Shown: positions 29,179 to 38,449, counted from the stretch's first letter. The stretch: 64,000 bases of DNA from an uncultured Gammaproteobacteria bacterium (GCA_913060565.1 CAJXRU010000002.1:27740-91739), one strand, 5' to 3'. Notes: a model not told the origin generated them from the sequence alone. Made by a program: numbers and translations.

Positions 29179-29206
29179 GTCAGCAAATGAGTATTCATTT
29201 GCTGAC
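29179..29206 (+). terminator. Perfect 12-base hairpin between the lipoprotein and the atypical response regulator
   Basis: GTCAGCAAATGA and TCATTTGCTGAC flank a four-base loop, 7 bp after the lipoprotein stop. There is no T run. It would lie inside the coding sequence if the next gene started at 29177, which argues for the start at 29237. Confidence 0.55.
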
Positions 29207-29236
29207 ACACTACCATTGCAATTAAGTCGACTTATT

Positions 29237-29938
29237 ATGAATTCTCAAACACTTGTTATTAACTTAAACGGCTGTGACCATTTTCCTTTTTCACAGTTGC
29301 TCATTGATCAAGGTCTAGTAGTCAAAGAATGTGATTCCACATTGGAATGCTTTTATCTACTGCAACGACAACAGTACGCATTAGTCATTCTTAATATTGA
29401 GCAGCCAAGTTTTGATGAATTTAGCGTGCTCATTAATTTACGTAACTCCACCAGCGCACCTATTTTTATGTTTTCACCTTTGGTTGAGCAGTTTGATTTA
29501 ATTCATGCGCTAGAGCTAGGCGCTGATAATTACTTTAGTCTAAAGACACATCCGCGAGAATTAGTAGCTCGTGTAAATGCACAACTGCGCTCACGTGCTT
29601 CAAACCACAAGCAACAATCATCAGTTATCGAACTTAATCATGTCAAACTGTGCACAGTTCAGAGGCAGGTCTCTTATCACGCGTCACCGATTGTTCTTAC
29701 CGGTGTCGAATTTGAACTCATTCATTTTCTAATGGCCAATGCAGGGCAGGTTATCTCTAGAGAGATCCTTGGTAAGGTGTTATTTAATCGGATTATTTCG
29801 AGTGCAGATCGCAGTCTTGATGTTCATGTTTCCAACGTTAGGAAAAAACTTGGCGAGATTGATGATACAAGCCACATTCAAACAGTCCGTGGCAGTGGTT
29901 ATATTTTTCTTAGCCAAACGACTGCCGACGTTATCTAG
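29237..29938 (+). CDS. Atypical OmpR-family response regulator lacking the phospho-acceptor aspartate
   Basis: A 234-residue protein (start at ATG 29237; an alternative ATG at 29177 adds 20 residues but spans a hairpin). Residues 1-120 have a CheY-like receiver fold, but the phospho-acceptor aspartate is asparagine 53 (LVILNIEQP) and the N-terminal acidic pair is lost (LVINLNGCD). The lysine in FSLKTHPREL is retained. Residues about 135-230 form a complete OmpR winged helix (LTGVEFELIHFLMANAG, ISREIL, SLDVHVSNVRKKLG, TVRGSGYIF). No histidine kinase is nearby. It probably works without phosphorylation. Confidence 0.85.
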   Translation: MNSQTLVINLNGCDHFPFSQLLIDQGLVVKECDSTLECFYLLQRQQYALVILNIEQPSFDEFSVLINLRNSTSAPIFMFSPLVEQFDLIHALELGADNYFSLKTHPRELVARVNAQLRSRASNHKQQSSVIELNHVKLCTVQRQVSYHASPIVLTGVEFELIHFLMANAGQVISREILGKVLFNRIISSADRSLDVHVSNVRKKLGEIDDTSHIQTVRGSGYIFLSQTTADVI

Positions 29939-29942
29939 TCTT

Positions 29943-29967
29943 TATAGCCTTCTGCCAGAAGGCTATA
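29943..29967. terminator. Compact palindrome between convergent genes
   Basis: Twelve-base arms (TATAGCCTTCTG/CAGAAGGCTATA) separated by one base lie 5 bp after the response regulator stop. A probable shared terminator or 3'-end hairpin; no strong T run on either side. Confidence 0.5.
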
Positions 29968-29984
29968 TCATCAAAATCTAATCG

Positions 29985-31034
29985 TTAAGAAGAACAGCTA
30001 CTGCATGACGAGCAGCTACTACATGATGAGCCGCTATCAGAAGAATCGAAGTCACTCATATCGCTTAACCAACTACTATCAGATTTTGTATCGTCGATAC
30101 TCATTGCTGGCTCACTAAACTCTGAACTTGCAACGGCTTCTTCGACAGGAATATTCTCATTAAATAGCGGATCAATCGCGTCGCCATCAACCATTTCTTC
30201 AACAACACCAAGTTCACTGCCATCTGGCGATTCAATAGTGACATTTTCAGGATGAATATGATGATTATCCATTAACGACATCCAAATTAGTGGGTAAATC
30301 ATCGCGTTACTATCTGCGTGACGATAATGACGCCGGCGTACTCGCGATTTATCATCCCACGCCCGAGCTTTGTTCTCTGGACGAACGATTACATTACTTG
30401 TTTCGACAGGTGCCTCTTTAACTCGTAACTGTGCATTTAGCGCAAAGTTAAGCCCAGAAACAAACGAATCAAACTGACTTCGATAACGGCGCACCATTTC
30501 ATCGTACTTATCTTGGCTAGAAAAATGCTGATTTAATCGCTCTTTTAATCCATCTTCTGATTCGTCTTCTGCCATCTTAAAAGCATCAATGTATCCATAA
30601 ACTTTAATGTTAATTGGCGCTTGATTAGGTGTGTGTATTCTGGAAATATCTATCTCAATAAAGTATTCGATATCATCTTTTGGATGAGATAACGTCAATG
30701 CCATATGTTTAAATTCTGGTGCGGTAATATGATCTCGCTTCATCGAAATGTTCATCATTCCTTCTGCCAGATCATTGGCTTTATTATCTAAATCTTCGTA
30801 ATAAACAACATCATCAACTTCAAGTAATTGAAGATTTGTGATGCCTTTATTAATCATCACTTTATTGAGCTCTTGCATGATAGCGACCGCGGTAAACAAC
30901 TGCTGCTCTTTAAGCTCGCCATAGTTACCGCTTGTTAATGCATACAAAAACTTCGCAAATATTTTAGTTGGTTTCTTACGCGCCAATTCACTGTCGCGCT
31001 GTAAGTGTAAATCAATCTTTGATTCAAAAATCAT
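29985..31034 (-). CDS. Uncharacterised protein with a C-terminal Ser-Ser-Cys repeat tail
   Basis: A 349-residue protein with no signal peptide and no clear membrane helix. Residues 1-215 look folded, mixed alpha/beta, with a basic patch (SRVRRRHYRH) near 230. The last 90 residues are acidic and Ser-rich and end in GSSCSSCSSCSSCSS, four cysteines at a period of three. The tail is encoded by two imperfect 18-base tandem copies. A good Shine-Dalgarno (GGAG) precedes ATG 31034. The upstream gene ends 15 bp away, so the two form an operon. I do not recognise the family. Cys-rich low-complexity tails occur in some uncharacterised export or modification substrates, but nothing here proves either. 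Confidence 0.65.
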   Translation of the reverse strand: MIFESKIDLHLQRDSELARKKPTKIFAKFLYALTSGNYGELKEQQLFTAVAIMQELNKVMINKGITNLQLLEVDDVVYYEDLDNKANDLAEGMMNISMKRDHITAPEFKHMALTLSHPKDDIEYFIEIDISRIHTPNQAPINIKVYGYIDAFKMAEDESEDGLKERLNQHFSSQDKYDEMVRRYRSQFDSFVSGLNFALNAQLRVKEAPVETSNVIVRPENKARAWDDKSRVRRRHYRHADSNAMIYPLIWMSLMDNHHIHPENVTIESPDGSELGVVEEMVDGDAIDPLFNENIPVEEAVASSEFSEPAMSIDDTKSDSSWLSDMSDFDSSDSGSSCSSCSSCSSCSS

Positions 31035-31049
31035 AGTAACTCCGTTTAT

Positions 31050-31499
31050 TTAAGTGTCACAACTACTGCATTGTCCTGTGATATCTAATACTGCATCAGT
31101 TGGCCAAACAGTTGAGTCAAGCGGCCCAAATTGTTGCTGTAATGCATACATAGTTTTTTGAAGCTGGCGCAAGTTGTCTTGCTCATCTCCGCCTGGGTGG
31201 TGGTGGATAAAATCGCCATAAAATTGCTGACAAAATAGTGCGTAGCTTTGAGTATGTAAAATCAAACAGTGCCAAACCTCATCAACAATCAGGCTCGGTG
31301 TAAATTTTTCACGTGGTTTATCTTGTTCGACAGTGCCTGCAATAAATAAGAACTTTAAGCATTCGCGCATTAGCAAATCCGTAACAGGCAGTGAATCAAA
31401 GCGCTCTTGTAAATCTCTAATAAGCTTATTCAGGAGCGAAGGTTCTCGCTCCAACCACCACGTCATTTGCTGTGAAATCACCTGCTCATTGCGCATCAT
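31050..31499 (-). CDS. Glycine-rich-domain-protein-like (GRDP-like) small protein
   Basis: A 149-residue soluble protein. The central motif VDEVWHCLILHTQSYALFC and the downstream YGDFIHHHPGG match the DxxWH...HH signature of the GRDP/DUF1399-like family, which is of unknown biochemical function and potentially metal-binding through its histidines. The C-terminus is ITGQCSSCDT, so this protein ends with the same Cys-Ser-Ser-Cys pattern that is multiplied in its operon partner. Two consecutive ATGs (31499 and 31496) could start it. It is the first gene of a two-gene unit. Confidence 0.7.
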   Translation of the reverse strand: MMRNEQVISQQMTWWLEREPSLLNKLIRDLQERFDSLPVTDLLMRECLKFLFIAGTVEQDKPREKFTPSLIVDEVWHCLILHTQSYALFCQQFYGDFIHHHPGGDEQDNLRQLQKTMYALQQQFGPLDSTVWPTDAVLDITGQCSSCDT

Positions 31500-31669
31500 T
31501 AATTTGTCATTCTTTTACATTAGCTTCAAATAATGATACTGAATATAGCATTCACTAGTGAATCTTCAACCGTCTGTTAATCATACAAATTGTAAAGAAT
31601 TGTAATGCTAGTGAACTAAAGGCTGCGTAATATCTCTTACGCTACACACGACACATTTGGATAAATTCA

Positions 31670-32452
31670 ATGAAACTAAGGTACGCCACACTCGCTAGCA
31701 TTATTGCCACTACGTTTTGTTTTTCGGCGGCAGCTAAGGACACACAAAGTTCAAACGACAACAATCGTCAACATATAGAAAAATATGGCTTCATTTACGG
31801 CTTAGGAATCGGCGTCAATAATGGCATTTATAAAGACTATGATTTGCCTGTGATTCCGCTACCAATTATTGGCTATCGCGGCGAAAAATTCAGTGCATTT
31901 GGCCCTTTTGTCAGTTATCACGCATGGCAAAACGAGTCCTTAAAACTATCTCTCAAAGCCGCACCGCGTTTTGGGGGTTTTAAACAAGATGATGCTGATA
32001 TTTTCAATGGTATGGACGAGCGAAAACTGTCAATAGATGCAGGATTCGGACTTACCTACCAACAAAACGATTGGAAAGTAGATACATCTATTATGAGAGA
32101 TATTCTTGGAAAATCAGATGGCTTGGAGATCAAGTCAACTCTTGGCAAGATGATGCGATTTGGGCCTGTATTTATAGAACCAAGCGTCGGGTTGAGTTAC
32201 GTTGATGCAAACCACGTTGATTACTATTACGGCGTTCGAGCGCATGAAGTCACAAATTCTCGTCATCAATTCGACGGCAAGAGTGCCCTTAATAAGACGT
32301 TGGGACTGTCAGTGATGACCCCAATATTTTTTAATGGCATTACAACGCTAGGCATCGAGAACACATGGTATGACTCCAGTATTAGCGATAGCCCCCTTAC
32401 CGATGGTGATTCTAGCTTGAGTGTTCGTATTATGTTTTCTAAGTTTTTCTAA
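31670..32452 (+). CDS. MipA/OmpV family outer-membrane protein
   Basis: A 260-residue predicted outer-membrane beta-barrel with a signal peptide of about 22 residues (cleavage near SAAA-K). Family features include YGLGIGVNNGIYKDYD, the VIPLPIIGYRGEKFSAFGP segment, and a C-terminal strand ending in phenylalanine (VRIMFSKFF). MipA in E. coli is a scaffold for murein enzymes, while OmpV-like members are porin-like or immunogenic; the role here is open. The stop overlaps the end of the convergent AraC-type gene by four bases. Confidence 0.88.
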   Translation: MKLRYATLASIIATTFCFSAAAKDTQSSNDNNRQHIEKYGFIYGLGIGVNNGIYKDYDLPVIPLPIIGYRGEKFSAFGPFVSYHAWQNESLKLSLKAAPRFGGFKQDDADIFNGMDERKLSIDAGFGLTYQQNDWKVDTSIMRDILGKSDGLEIKSTLGKMMRFGPVFIEPSVGLSYVDANHVDYYYGVRAHEVTNSRHQFDGKSALNKTLGLSVMTPIFFNGITTLGIENTWYDSSISDSPLTDGDSSLSVRIMFSKFF

Positions 32453-33441
32453 GGTAAAAACAGCTGGCGATATTGTGAGGGAGTCAGTTCCGTCCACTGC
32501 TTGAACACTCGTGAAAAGGCCCTTGCTTCACTGTAATCGAGCTGGGTTGCAATGGCTTCAATGGTATTTTGTGGGTGACGTAATAAACGCATCGCCTGCT
32601 CTTGCCTAAATTCGGTTTTCAGTTGCGAGAAACTCGTTTCTAATCCACCAAGTTGACGTCTTAATGTGGCACTGCTCATACTTAGTGCATCAGCAATATA
32701 ATTAGCATCAGGTAAATTATTGTGCGTATTGAAATAACGCTTTATCAGGCGATAAACCCGTTGGTCTAAGGCATTATCTGATTCAGGAAAGCGCAACACA
32801 ATCAAAGGGAATTGATCGATAATTCGATAGATGTTATCTGACTCTTGTAACACAGGCCAATCCAAAATCTGAGCATCAAAGAAAATTGCGTTTTGTGCTT
32901 GATTAGTCAACGTGTTACAGCGAAATAGCAGTGCAAATTCCGTTTGATAATCCTCAGGTTCGTAGACGACACTGGCACCAGTCAATGGGATTGTTTTGTT
33001 GGCAAGCCAACAAAGTAATCGATGCACAAACACCATCAAGTATTCCTGCAAAAAATGCGCAGGATCATCATGTTGATGGGTAAGTGTTAGGCTGATATTG
33101 TCATCATTGCCAGTTATTTCAAGCTGACACCCAGCGAGTGATAATGCGGTTTGTAGGGTTTCAATTGCTTGGCCAATATTTTTACTCAAAGCAACACTCT
33201 TGAGCAACATCTGATAAAACTTTGGTGTCACTGGCGTTTTAGAAAACCCAAAAAATGCATCTTGAGTGTGTTGGATTAATGAGTTGAGCAGTAATCCCAT
33301 ACAATGATCGGTGATCCGCTGCTTATTCTTCATTGCACTTGGCGCAATACCAGCCATCATCATGAGCGCTTTAGTGTCTACGCCTTTAAAAGTTGCGGCA
33401 CTAATGCATGATTTTATGTAGTAATGTCCAATAGTCGCCAT
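32449..33441 (-). CDS. AraC family transcriptional regulator
   Basis: A 330-residue regulator. Residues 1-200 fit the ligand-binding domain of the OruR/ArgR-like AraC subgroup (TFKGVDTKALMMMAGI opening). Residues about 230-330 form the double helix-turn-helix, with DANYIADALSMSSATLRRQL as the first and AIATQLDYSEARAFSRVFKQW as the second, followed by LTPSQYR. GGGGGA lies just before the ATG. The next gene upstream on the + strand side is MipA (convergent); on the other side is a TonB receptor, which with the lipid-oxidation operon beyond it is a reasonable but unproven target. Confidence 0.9.
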   Translation of the reverse strand: MATIGHYYIKSCISAATFKGVDTKALMMMAGIAPSAMKNKQRITDHCMGLLLNSLIQHTQDAFFGFSKTPVTPKFYQMLLKSVALSKNIGQAIETLQTALSLAGCQLEITGNDDNISLTLTHQHDDPAHFLQEYLMVFVHRLLCWLANKTIPLTGASVVYEPEDYQTEFALLFRCNTLTNQAQNAIFFDAQILDWPVLQESDNIYRIIDQFPLIVLRFPESDNALDQRVYRLIKRYFNTHNNLPDANYIADALSMSSATLRRQLGGLETSFSQLKTEFRQEQAMRLLRHPQNTIEAIATQLDYSEARAFSRVFKQWTELTPSQYRQLFLP

Positions 33442-33510
33442 TTTTCCCCCAGATTACTGAGCAATATTGTGACACCTAACCAAATTGTATTCAATTTATT
33501 ACCCGCATAA

Positions 33511-33534
33511 AAAAGGCCGTCCGAAGACGACCTT
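33511..33534 (-). terminator. Rho-independent terminator after the TonB receptor at 33.5-36 kb
   Basis: Stem AAGGTCGTC/GACGGCCTT with a loop of TTCG type, followed by a T run on the minus strand, 18 bp beyond the stop. Confidence 0.88.
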
Positions 33535-33552
33535 AATTCAACTATAAGCTAA

Positions 33553-36117
33553 TTAGAACTTATAAGTAGCACGAGCATACACAAAGCGACCATCAGCGCC
33601 ATAAGCAGAGAAGCCTGAGTATGGGAAGATCTGATTAAAGGTACTGTGACCATTATTACTCACTGTATCTTGCGGGTACTGATCAAATAAATTGTTCACA
33701 CCTATTGCAACATTGATTGATTCCGTCAGTTGATAACTCGCATCGATATCAGTAATCCATTTTGGCGCTAGCACCTCGTGATTATCAGGATTACTTGAGG
33801 CATCAACAACTTCACCATAACGTGTAGCACGTAAGTTTACTGCTATGTCTTCGTATTTCCACATTGCTGCTAGGTTGTACTTACTCTTTGGCGTACCAAT
33901 TTCAAAGCGGGTAATTTCACGTTCTGAAAATACTTGATAGCTGTCACCTAATGCAGATAGCTCAGATGGATTATCTTTAACATGAGTCACCTCAGTGTCA
34001 TTAAAGTTAAGTGCAGCACTTAAACGCAATGAACCGTAATCTTCAAGATCATAGTCATAAGTTGCAACAATATCGATGCCCTTAGTTGTAGTATCAATAG
34101 CATTGGTAAAGTAACGTGCACGCGTTGTGTTTAGCTCACCTGCTGATTTTAAAATATCGACAACGGCATCACCTGACAAGTTTTCAGATAGCACGATACG
34201 ATCGTCAATACTGATATGATAAGCATCGACGGTTAGATTAAAATCGTCATATTCGTAAACAAAACCGATAGTTGAGTTCACTGACTCTTCAGCATCTAAC
34301 GGCTTAGCGCCTAAAGCCACTGCCGCAGGCTCGTCAACTGGGAATAAACCAACTTCATTTGGCACGCCGTCAACAAAAACAGTCGCAATCGATTTATAAC
34401 TAGTTTGTGCTAATGATGGTGCTCTAAATCCTGTGCTAATTGCACCACGGAAAGATAGCTCATCACTTACGGCATAACGACCGGCAATTTTACTGGTGAA
34501 AGTAGAACCAAAATCACTGTAATCTTCAAAGCGACCAGCGTATGAAATATTGAAATCGTCATTCACATCAGTGTCTAACTCAACATAAACGGCATAGTTG
34601 TGACGACTATCTTCTACTGCACTCGCTGGCGAGAAACCAGGCAATACTTGTGCGCCACCAGCTGCAACCGGATTACCTTCACTGTCTAACTTAGTAACGT
34701 AAGAGGCTTCTTCACCCGCTTTAATTTGGTATTTTTCTTGACGATATTCAAAGCCTAAAGCAACAAATACTTCATTATTTAGTCCCCAGTCTTGCATCGT
34801 ATTAGCAGTAGCGTTTGTAACAATCTGCTCATACACTAAGTTACCATTATCAAACTCTGTCGGGCTGGTTGCACCTAATGATGTATTTAACGAATTTTCA
34901 ACACCAAAGCCAAAGTCATTTTTACCAATGTTGGCGCTTAAATCCCAGTTCCAATCGTTAGTTTCACCTTTGACACCAATGTTAAACGCAGTATCTGTTA
35001 CATCTGACGCAATGTGTGGCAAGAAGCCATCAGGGTAAATCTCTTGAACATTTCGGCTGTCTTTGGCGCGTCGATAGAAACCAGCGGATAGGCCTTCACG
35101 CTCAGAAAAGCTACCAAAAGCATACAATTCAGTTGTTTCAGATAAGTTGTAACCCATATTAAAGAAGATACTTAAGTCTTCTACTTTCGCCTTACCCCAT
35201 TTATGGTTGTAACGATCAAAAGACAATTCACGAGGATCTAATGCACCGTTTTCACTGCCATCATCGATACGTGCGTATTGCTCACGAGGATCGAAGCCAG
35301 AACGAATTGACGGATCACGTTTACGCGATTCAAACGCAAGATTTAGAAAACCTGCTTCGCCTAACTCTAATCCCCAATCACCAGCAATGGTAGTGATGCC
35401 GCCATCAGTGCGCTCGCGGTCACTGCCAGTATCAAAAGCAAGGTTACCATCGCTACCAACAGATACATTGTTTAGCTGCGGTACGCCCGCCATTTGTGTA
35501 TTGTATTCACCGTAAGTGGCGCTTAAGCTGCCGCCTACTTCATCTTTTAATATAATATTGATAACGCCAGCGATTGCATCTGAGCCATATTGTGCTGCGG
35601 CGCCATCACGCAATACTTCAATCGACTTGATTGCAGATGTTGGAATTGTATTTAAATCAACAGCGGTTGAACCACGGCCAACAGTACCATTTAGGTTAAG
35701 TAGCGCCGAGCTATGACGACGCTTACCATTGATAAGAACTAACGTATGATCTGGCGCTAATCCACGCAACACTGCTGGGCGAGCATGATCTGTACCATCA
35801 GCAATAGAAGGGTTTGGGTAGTTAAAACTTGGAATCAATGTTGTTAAGACCTGACTGACTTCCATTTGCCCCGTAGTCACCATATCTTCGATATTAATAA
35901 TATCTACCGGAACGCTGCTTTCAGAAACAGTACGATCATTTCGGCGTGAACCAGTCACAATGATTTTCTCAACATCCTTGGTAGCTTCTTTTTCAGCAGC
36001 GATTGCCGTCGTTGACGCAAAAGCACCTGACGCGGCAAGAATTGATAGTGGTAGTATTTTTCGACTAAACATCGATGAGATATGAGCTGCAAGTGCAGTT
36101 TTATTTGTTCTTTTCAT
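33553..36117 (-). CDS. TonB-dependent outer-membrane receptor
   Basis: An 854-residue receptor with a long signal peptide (about 40 residues, ending near TAIAA-E). The TonB-box region is DVEKIIVTGSRR, and plug signatures include LRGLAPDHTLVLINGKRRH and the AAAQYGSDAIAGVINIILK stretch. The C-terminal barrel strand ends YARATYKF. It resembles the receptor at 38.5-41 kb in plug sequence and size, so the two are paralogues. They bracket an acyl-CoA dehydrogenase and short-chain dehydrogenase operon, which suggests uptake of a lipid or other hydrophobic substrate. AAGGA six bases before the ATG fixes the start. Confidence 0.92.
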   Translation of the reverse strand: MKRTNKTALAAHISSMFSRKILPLSILAASGAFASTTAIAAEKEATKDVEKIIVTGSRRNDRTVSESSVPVDIINIEDMVTTGQMEVSQVLTTLIPSFNYPNPSIADGTDHARPAVLRGLAPDHTLVLINGKRRHSSALLNLNGTVGRGSTAVDLNTIPTSAIKSIEVLRDGAAAQYGSDAIAGVINIILKDEVGGSLSATYGEYNTQMAGVPQLNNVSVGSDGNLAFDTGSDRERTDGGITTIAGDWGLELGEAGFLNLAFESRKRDPSIRSGFDPREQYARIDDGSENGALDPRELSFDRYNHKWGKAKVEDLSIFFNMGYNLSETTELYAFGSFSEREGLSAGFYRRAKDSRNVQEIYPDGFLPHIASDVTDTAFNIGVKGETNDWNWDLSANIGKNDFGFGVENSLNTSLGATSPTEFDNGNLVYEQIVTNATANTMQDWGLNNEVFVALGFEYRQEKYQIKAGEEASYVTKLDSEGNPVAAGGAQVLPGFSPASAVEDSRHNYAVYVELDTDVNDDFNISYAGRFEDYSDFGSTFTSKIAGRYAVSDELSFRGAISTGFRAPSLAQTSYKSIATVFVDGVPNEVGLFPVDEPAAVALGAKPLDAEESVNSTIGFVYEYDDFNLTVDAYHISIDDRIVLSENLSGDAVVDILKSAGELNTTRARYFTNAIDTTTKGIDIVATYDYDLEDYGSLRLSAALNFNDTEVTHVKDNPSELSALGDSYQVFSEREITRFEIGTPKSKYNLAAMWKYEDIAVNLRATRYGEVVDASSNPDNHEVLAPKWITDIDASYQLTESINVAIGVNNLFDQYPQDTVSNNGHSTFNQIFPYSGFSAYGADGRFVYARATYKF

Positions 36118-36493
36118 GGTAATTCCTTAAACAATACTTATAAAACTAAGTGTGTGAGTTCCCCGTCCAAAGACGCAGTAAAGTTGCGATCTGTACATAT
36201 TTCACGCACCTAGCATCCCACATCATTTAGATTGTGTCATGTCGTAATTGTAACTTTTCGTTTAACGGTGCTTTAAACAATATAAGCATATGATATTCAA
36301 TTCACTTACCCTTTAGTTTTAGAGACTTAAGTCACACTTTCGGGCTGGATTGCCAGATAAATCACCGACTAATTTAAACGCATTTAACTTTAAACTATGA
36401 GCGATAATGTGATCTAGTTGCCAATTGATGTCCTGTTATTTTTGTTTATTTTCTACAACAATAGCTAAAAATTATTATTACAAGGATCTTGCC
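36118..36493. other. Divergent promoter region
   Basis: 376 bp between the minus-strand TonB receptor and the plus-strand acyl-CoA dehydrogenase. It contains AAGGA for the latter at 36482-36486. The frame of the dehydrogenase is open back to 36425, but that part is not protein-like for the family. I see no palindromic operator or small gene. Confidence 0.5.
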
Positions 36494-37642
36494 ATGCAAT
36501 TTGAATTCACCGAAGAAGAGCAAATGATTCGCGAAACCGCTAGTCAGTTCTCAGAAAACCAACTCAAGCCCAATGCCCAAAAACTTGACGAAGGCGATTA
36601 CGAATTATATATATCGCAAATCAAAGAGTTAGCTGAGCTTGGTTTCATGGGAATGACAGTTCAAGAGCAGTATGGTGGGATTGGCGGTAGTACAGTTGCA
36701 TTTTCATTAGCAGTCACTGAAATTGCTCGTGGCTGTGCTTCTACTGCAACAGCAACGTCTGTAACGAATATGGTTGCTGAAGTCATTCAAGCGGTGGGCA
36801 ATGAAGAGCAAAAAGCACATTATTTACCTAAATTTTGTACTGGTGAATTCTTAGCAGGAGCCTTTTGTTTAACAGAACCTAGTGCTGGTTCAGATCCTTC
36901 TGCAATGCGCACTACTGCCGTTGAAGACGGAGATAACTACATTGTAAACGGCAGCAAAATCTTCATCACTTCAGCCAAATTTGCAGGCGTATTTGTGGTG
37001 TGGGCCGTCACGGATCCTAATGCACCTCGCGGTAAAGGCATTAGTTGTTTTCTTATTGACGCAAATACTCCGGGCATGAATATCGCCAAACCTGAAGATA
37101 AAATGGGCCAACGTGCTTCTTCTACCTGTGAAGTGAGCTTTAATGACTGTGTTATCCCTAAATCGGCGTTAATGGGCGAACTAAATAAAGGCTTTAAAAT
37201 TGCGATCGGTGAACTTGCAGGTGGTCGTATTGGTATTGGCTCATTAGCGTTAGGTATTGGTTTAGAAGCCATGGATTATGCAAGTGACTACATCAAAGAG
37301 CGTAAGCAATTTGGCCAAGAATTATCGAAATTCCAAGGCTTACAGTTTATGGTGAGCGACCGTTATACTGAATTAGAAGCCTCCCGCTTATTGTTACTCC
37401 AAGCGGCCTATAATAAAGATCAAGGCTTACCATTTGGCACCGCCGCTTCAATGGCAAAACTCTTTGCCTCAGAGAAAGCAAATGATGCTTGTTATACTGC
37501 ATTACAATGTTTAGGCGGCGCAGGTTATATTAAAGAATACCCAGTAGAACGTTTTGTTCGCGATGTTCGCCTAACAGCTATTTATGAAGGTACGAGTGAA
37601 ATTCAGCGCGTTATTATCGCTCGTGACAAACTACAAAGTTAA
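36494..37642 (+). CDS. Acyl-CoA dehydrogenase
   Basis: A 382-residue FAD enzyme that introduces the 2,3-double bond in acyl-CoA. The N-terminal helical domain starts MQFEFTEEEQMIRETASQF. The FAD/substrate motifs are FCLTEPSAGSDPSAMRT and FITSAKFAGVFVVWA. The C-terminal domain holds QCLGGAGYIKEYPVERFVRD and the catalytic glutamate in IYEGTSEIQR. ATG 36494 has AAGGA seven bases upstream and gives the family's usual start. A short-chain dehydrogenase gene begins 12 bp after the stop, so the pair would cover oxidation steps 1 and 3. The chain-length or branched-chain preference is undetermined. Confidence 0.92.
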   Translation: MQFEFTEEEQMIRETASQFSENQLKPNAQKLDEGDYELYISQIKELAELGFMGMTVQEQYGGIGGSTVAFSLAVTEIARGCASTATATSVTNMVAEVIQAVGNEEQKAHYLPKFCTGEFLAGAFCLTEPSAGSDPSAMRTTAVEDGDNYIVNGSKIFITSAKFAGVFVVWAVTDPNAPRGKGISCFLIDANTPGMNIAKPEDKMGQRASSTCEVSFNDCVIPKSALMGELNKGFKIAIGELAGGRIGIGSLALGIGLEAMDYASDYIKERKQFGQELSKFQGLQFMVSDRYTELEASRLLLLQAAYNKDQGLPFGTAASMAKLFASEKANDACYTALQCLGGAGYIKEYPVERFVRDVRLTAIYEGTSEIQRVIIARDKLQS

Positions 37643-37654
37643 TTAGAGATTATT

Positions 37655-38431
37655 ATGGAAACTACCAATAAAATTGCCGTTGTAACTGGCGGTGCTTCAG
37701 GCTTAGGCCGTGCAACAGTTGATGAATTAATAAAAAGCGGCATCAAGGTTGCAATCTTAGACGTTAACGAAGAAGCAGGTGCTGAGGCTGTTAACACGTT
37801 GGGCGCCGACAATGCGCTGTTTATTAAAACAGATGTAACCAGTGACACGTCAGTGGAAGCCGCTTTCCAGCAGATTATTGCTAAATTTAGTCGCGTCGAT
37901 ATTTGTATTAACTGTGCTGGTATTGCACCTGCTAAGAAAGTGTTAGATCGTGAAGGTCAAGCTCAACCATTAGATGCATTTGCAAAGACAATTAACATTA
38001 ACCTTATCGGTTCATTCAACGTAGCACGCGTTGCTGCACAGATGATGGCCACCAATGAACCTGCAGGCGACAGTCAAGAGCGCGGTATTATTATTAATAC
38101 CGCATCAGTGGCGGCTTATGAAGGTCAAATGGGCCAAGCGGCCTATGCGGCAAGTAAAAATGGAATTGTTGGCATGACATTGCCAATGGCACGTGATTTA
38201 GCACGCTCTGGCATTCGTGTTAACACGATTGCACCGGGTATTATGGGCACGCCGTTATTACTGGGCATGCCAGATAACGTTCAAGAGTCACTAGTGGCTA
38301 ACATCCAATTCCCTAAACGCATGGGTTACCCAAGTGAATTTGGCCAACTAGCCATTCATATGATTGAAAATAGCTACATCAATGGTGAAACAATTCGCCT
38401 AGATGCTGCCATTCGTATGCCAGCTAAATAA
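37655..38431 (+). CDS. Short-chain dehydrogenase, 3-hydroxyacyl-CoA dehydrogenase type II-like
   Basis: A 258-residue NAD-dependent SDR. The coenzyme motif is TGGASGLG (about residues 11-18). NCAG follows near residue 88, and the catalytic Ser-Tyr-Lys set lies in NTASVAAYEGQ and YAASK. IAPGIMGTPLL after the catalytic site and the conserved DREG region near 105 fit the HSD17B10-like 3-hydroxyacyl-CoA dehydrogenases. It is transcribed with the acyl-CoA dehydrogenase just upstream, supporting a role in beta-oxidation of a fatty or branched acyl-CoA. A strong bidirectional terminator follows. Confidence 0.88.
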   Translation: METTNKIAVVTGGASGLGRATVDELIKSGIKVAILDVNEEAGAEAVNTLGADNALFIKTDVTSDTSVEAAFQQIIAKFSRVDICINCAGIAPAKKVLDREGQAQPLDAFAKTININLIGSFNVARVAAQMMATNEPAGDSQERGIIINTASVAAYEGQMGQAAYAASKNGIVGMTLPMARDLARSGIRVNTIAPGIMGTPLLLGMPDNVQESLVANIQFPKRMGYPSEFGQLAIHMIENSYINGETIRLDAAIRMPAK

Positions 38432-38449
38432 TAAGTGAAATAACACAAA

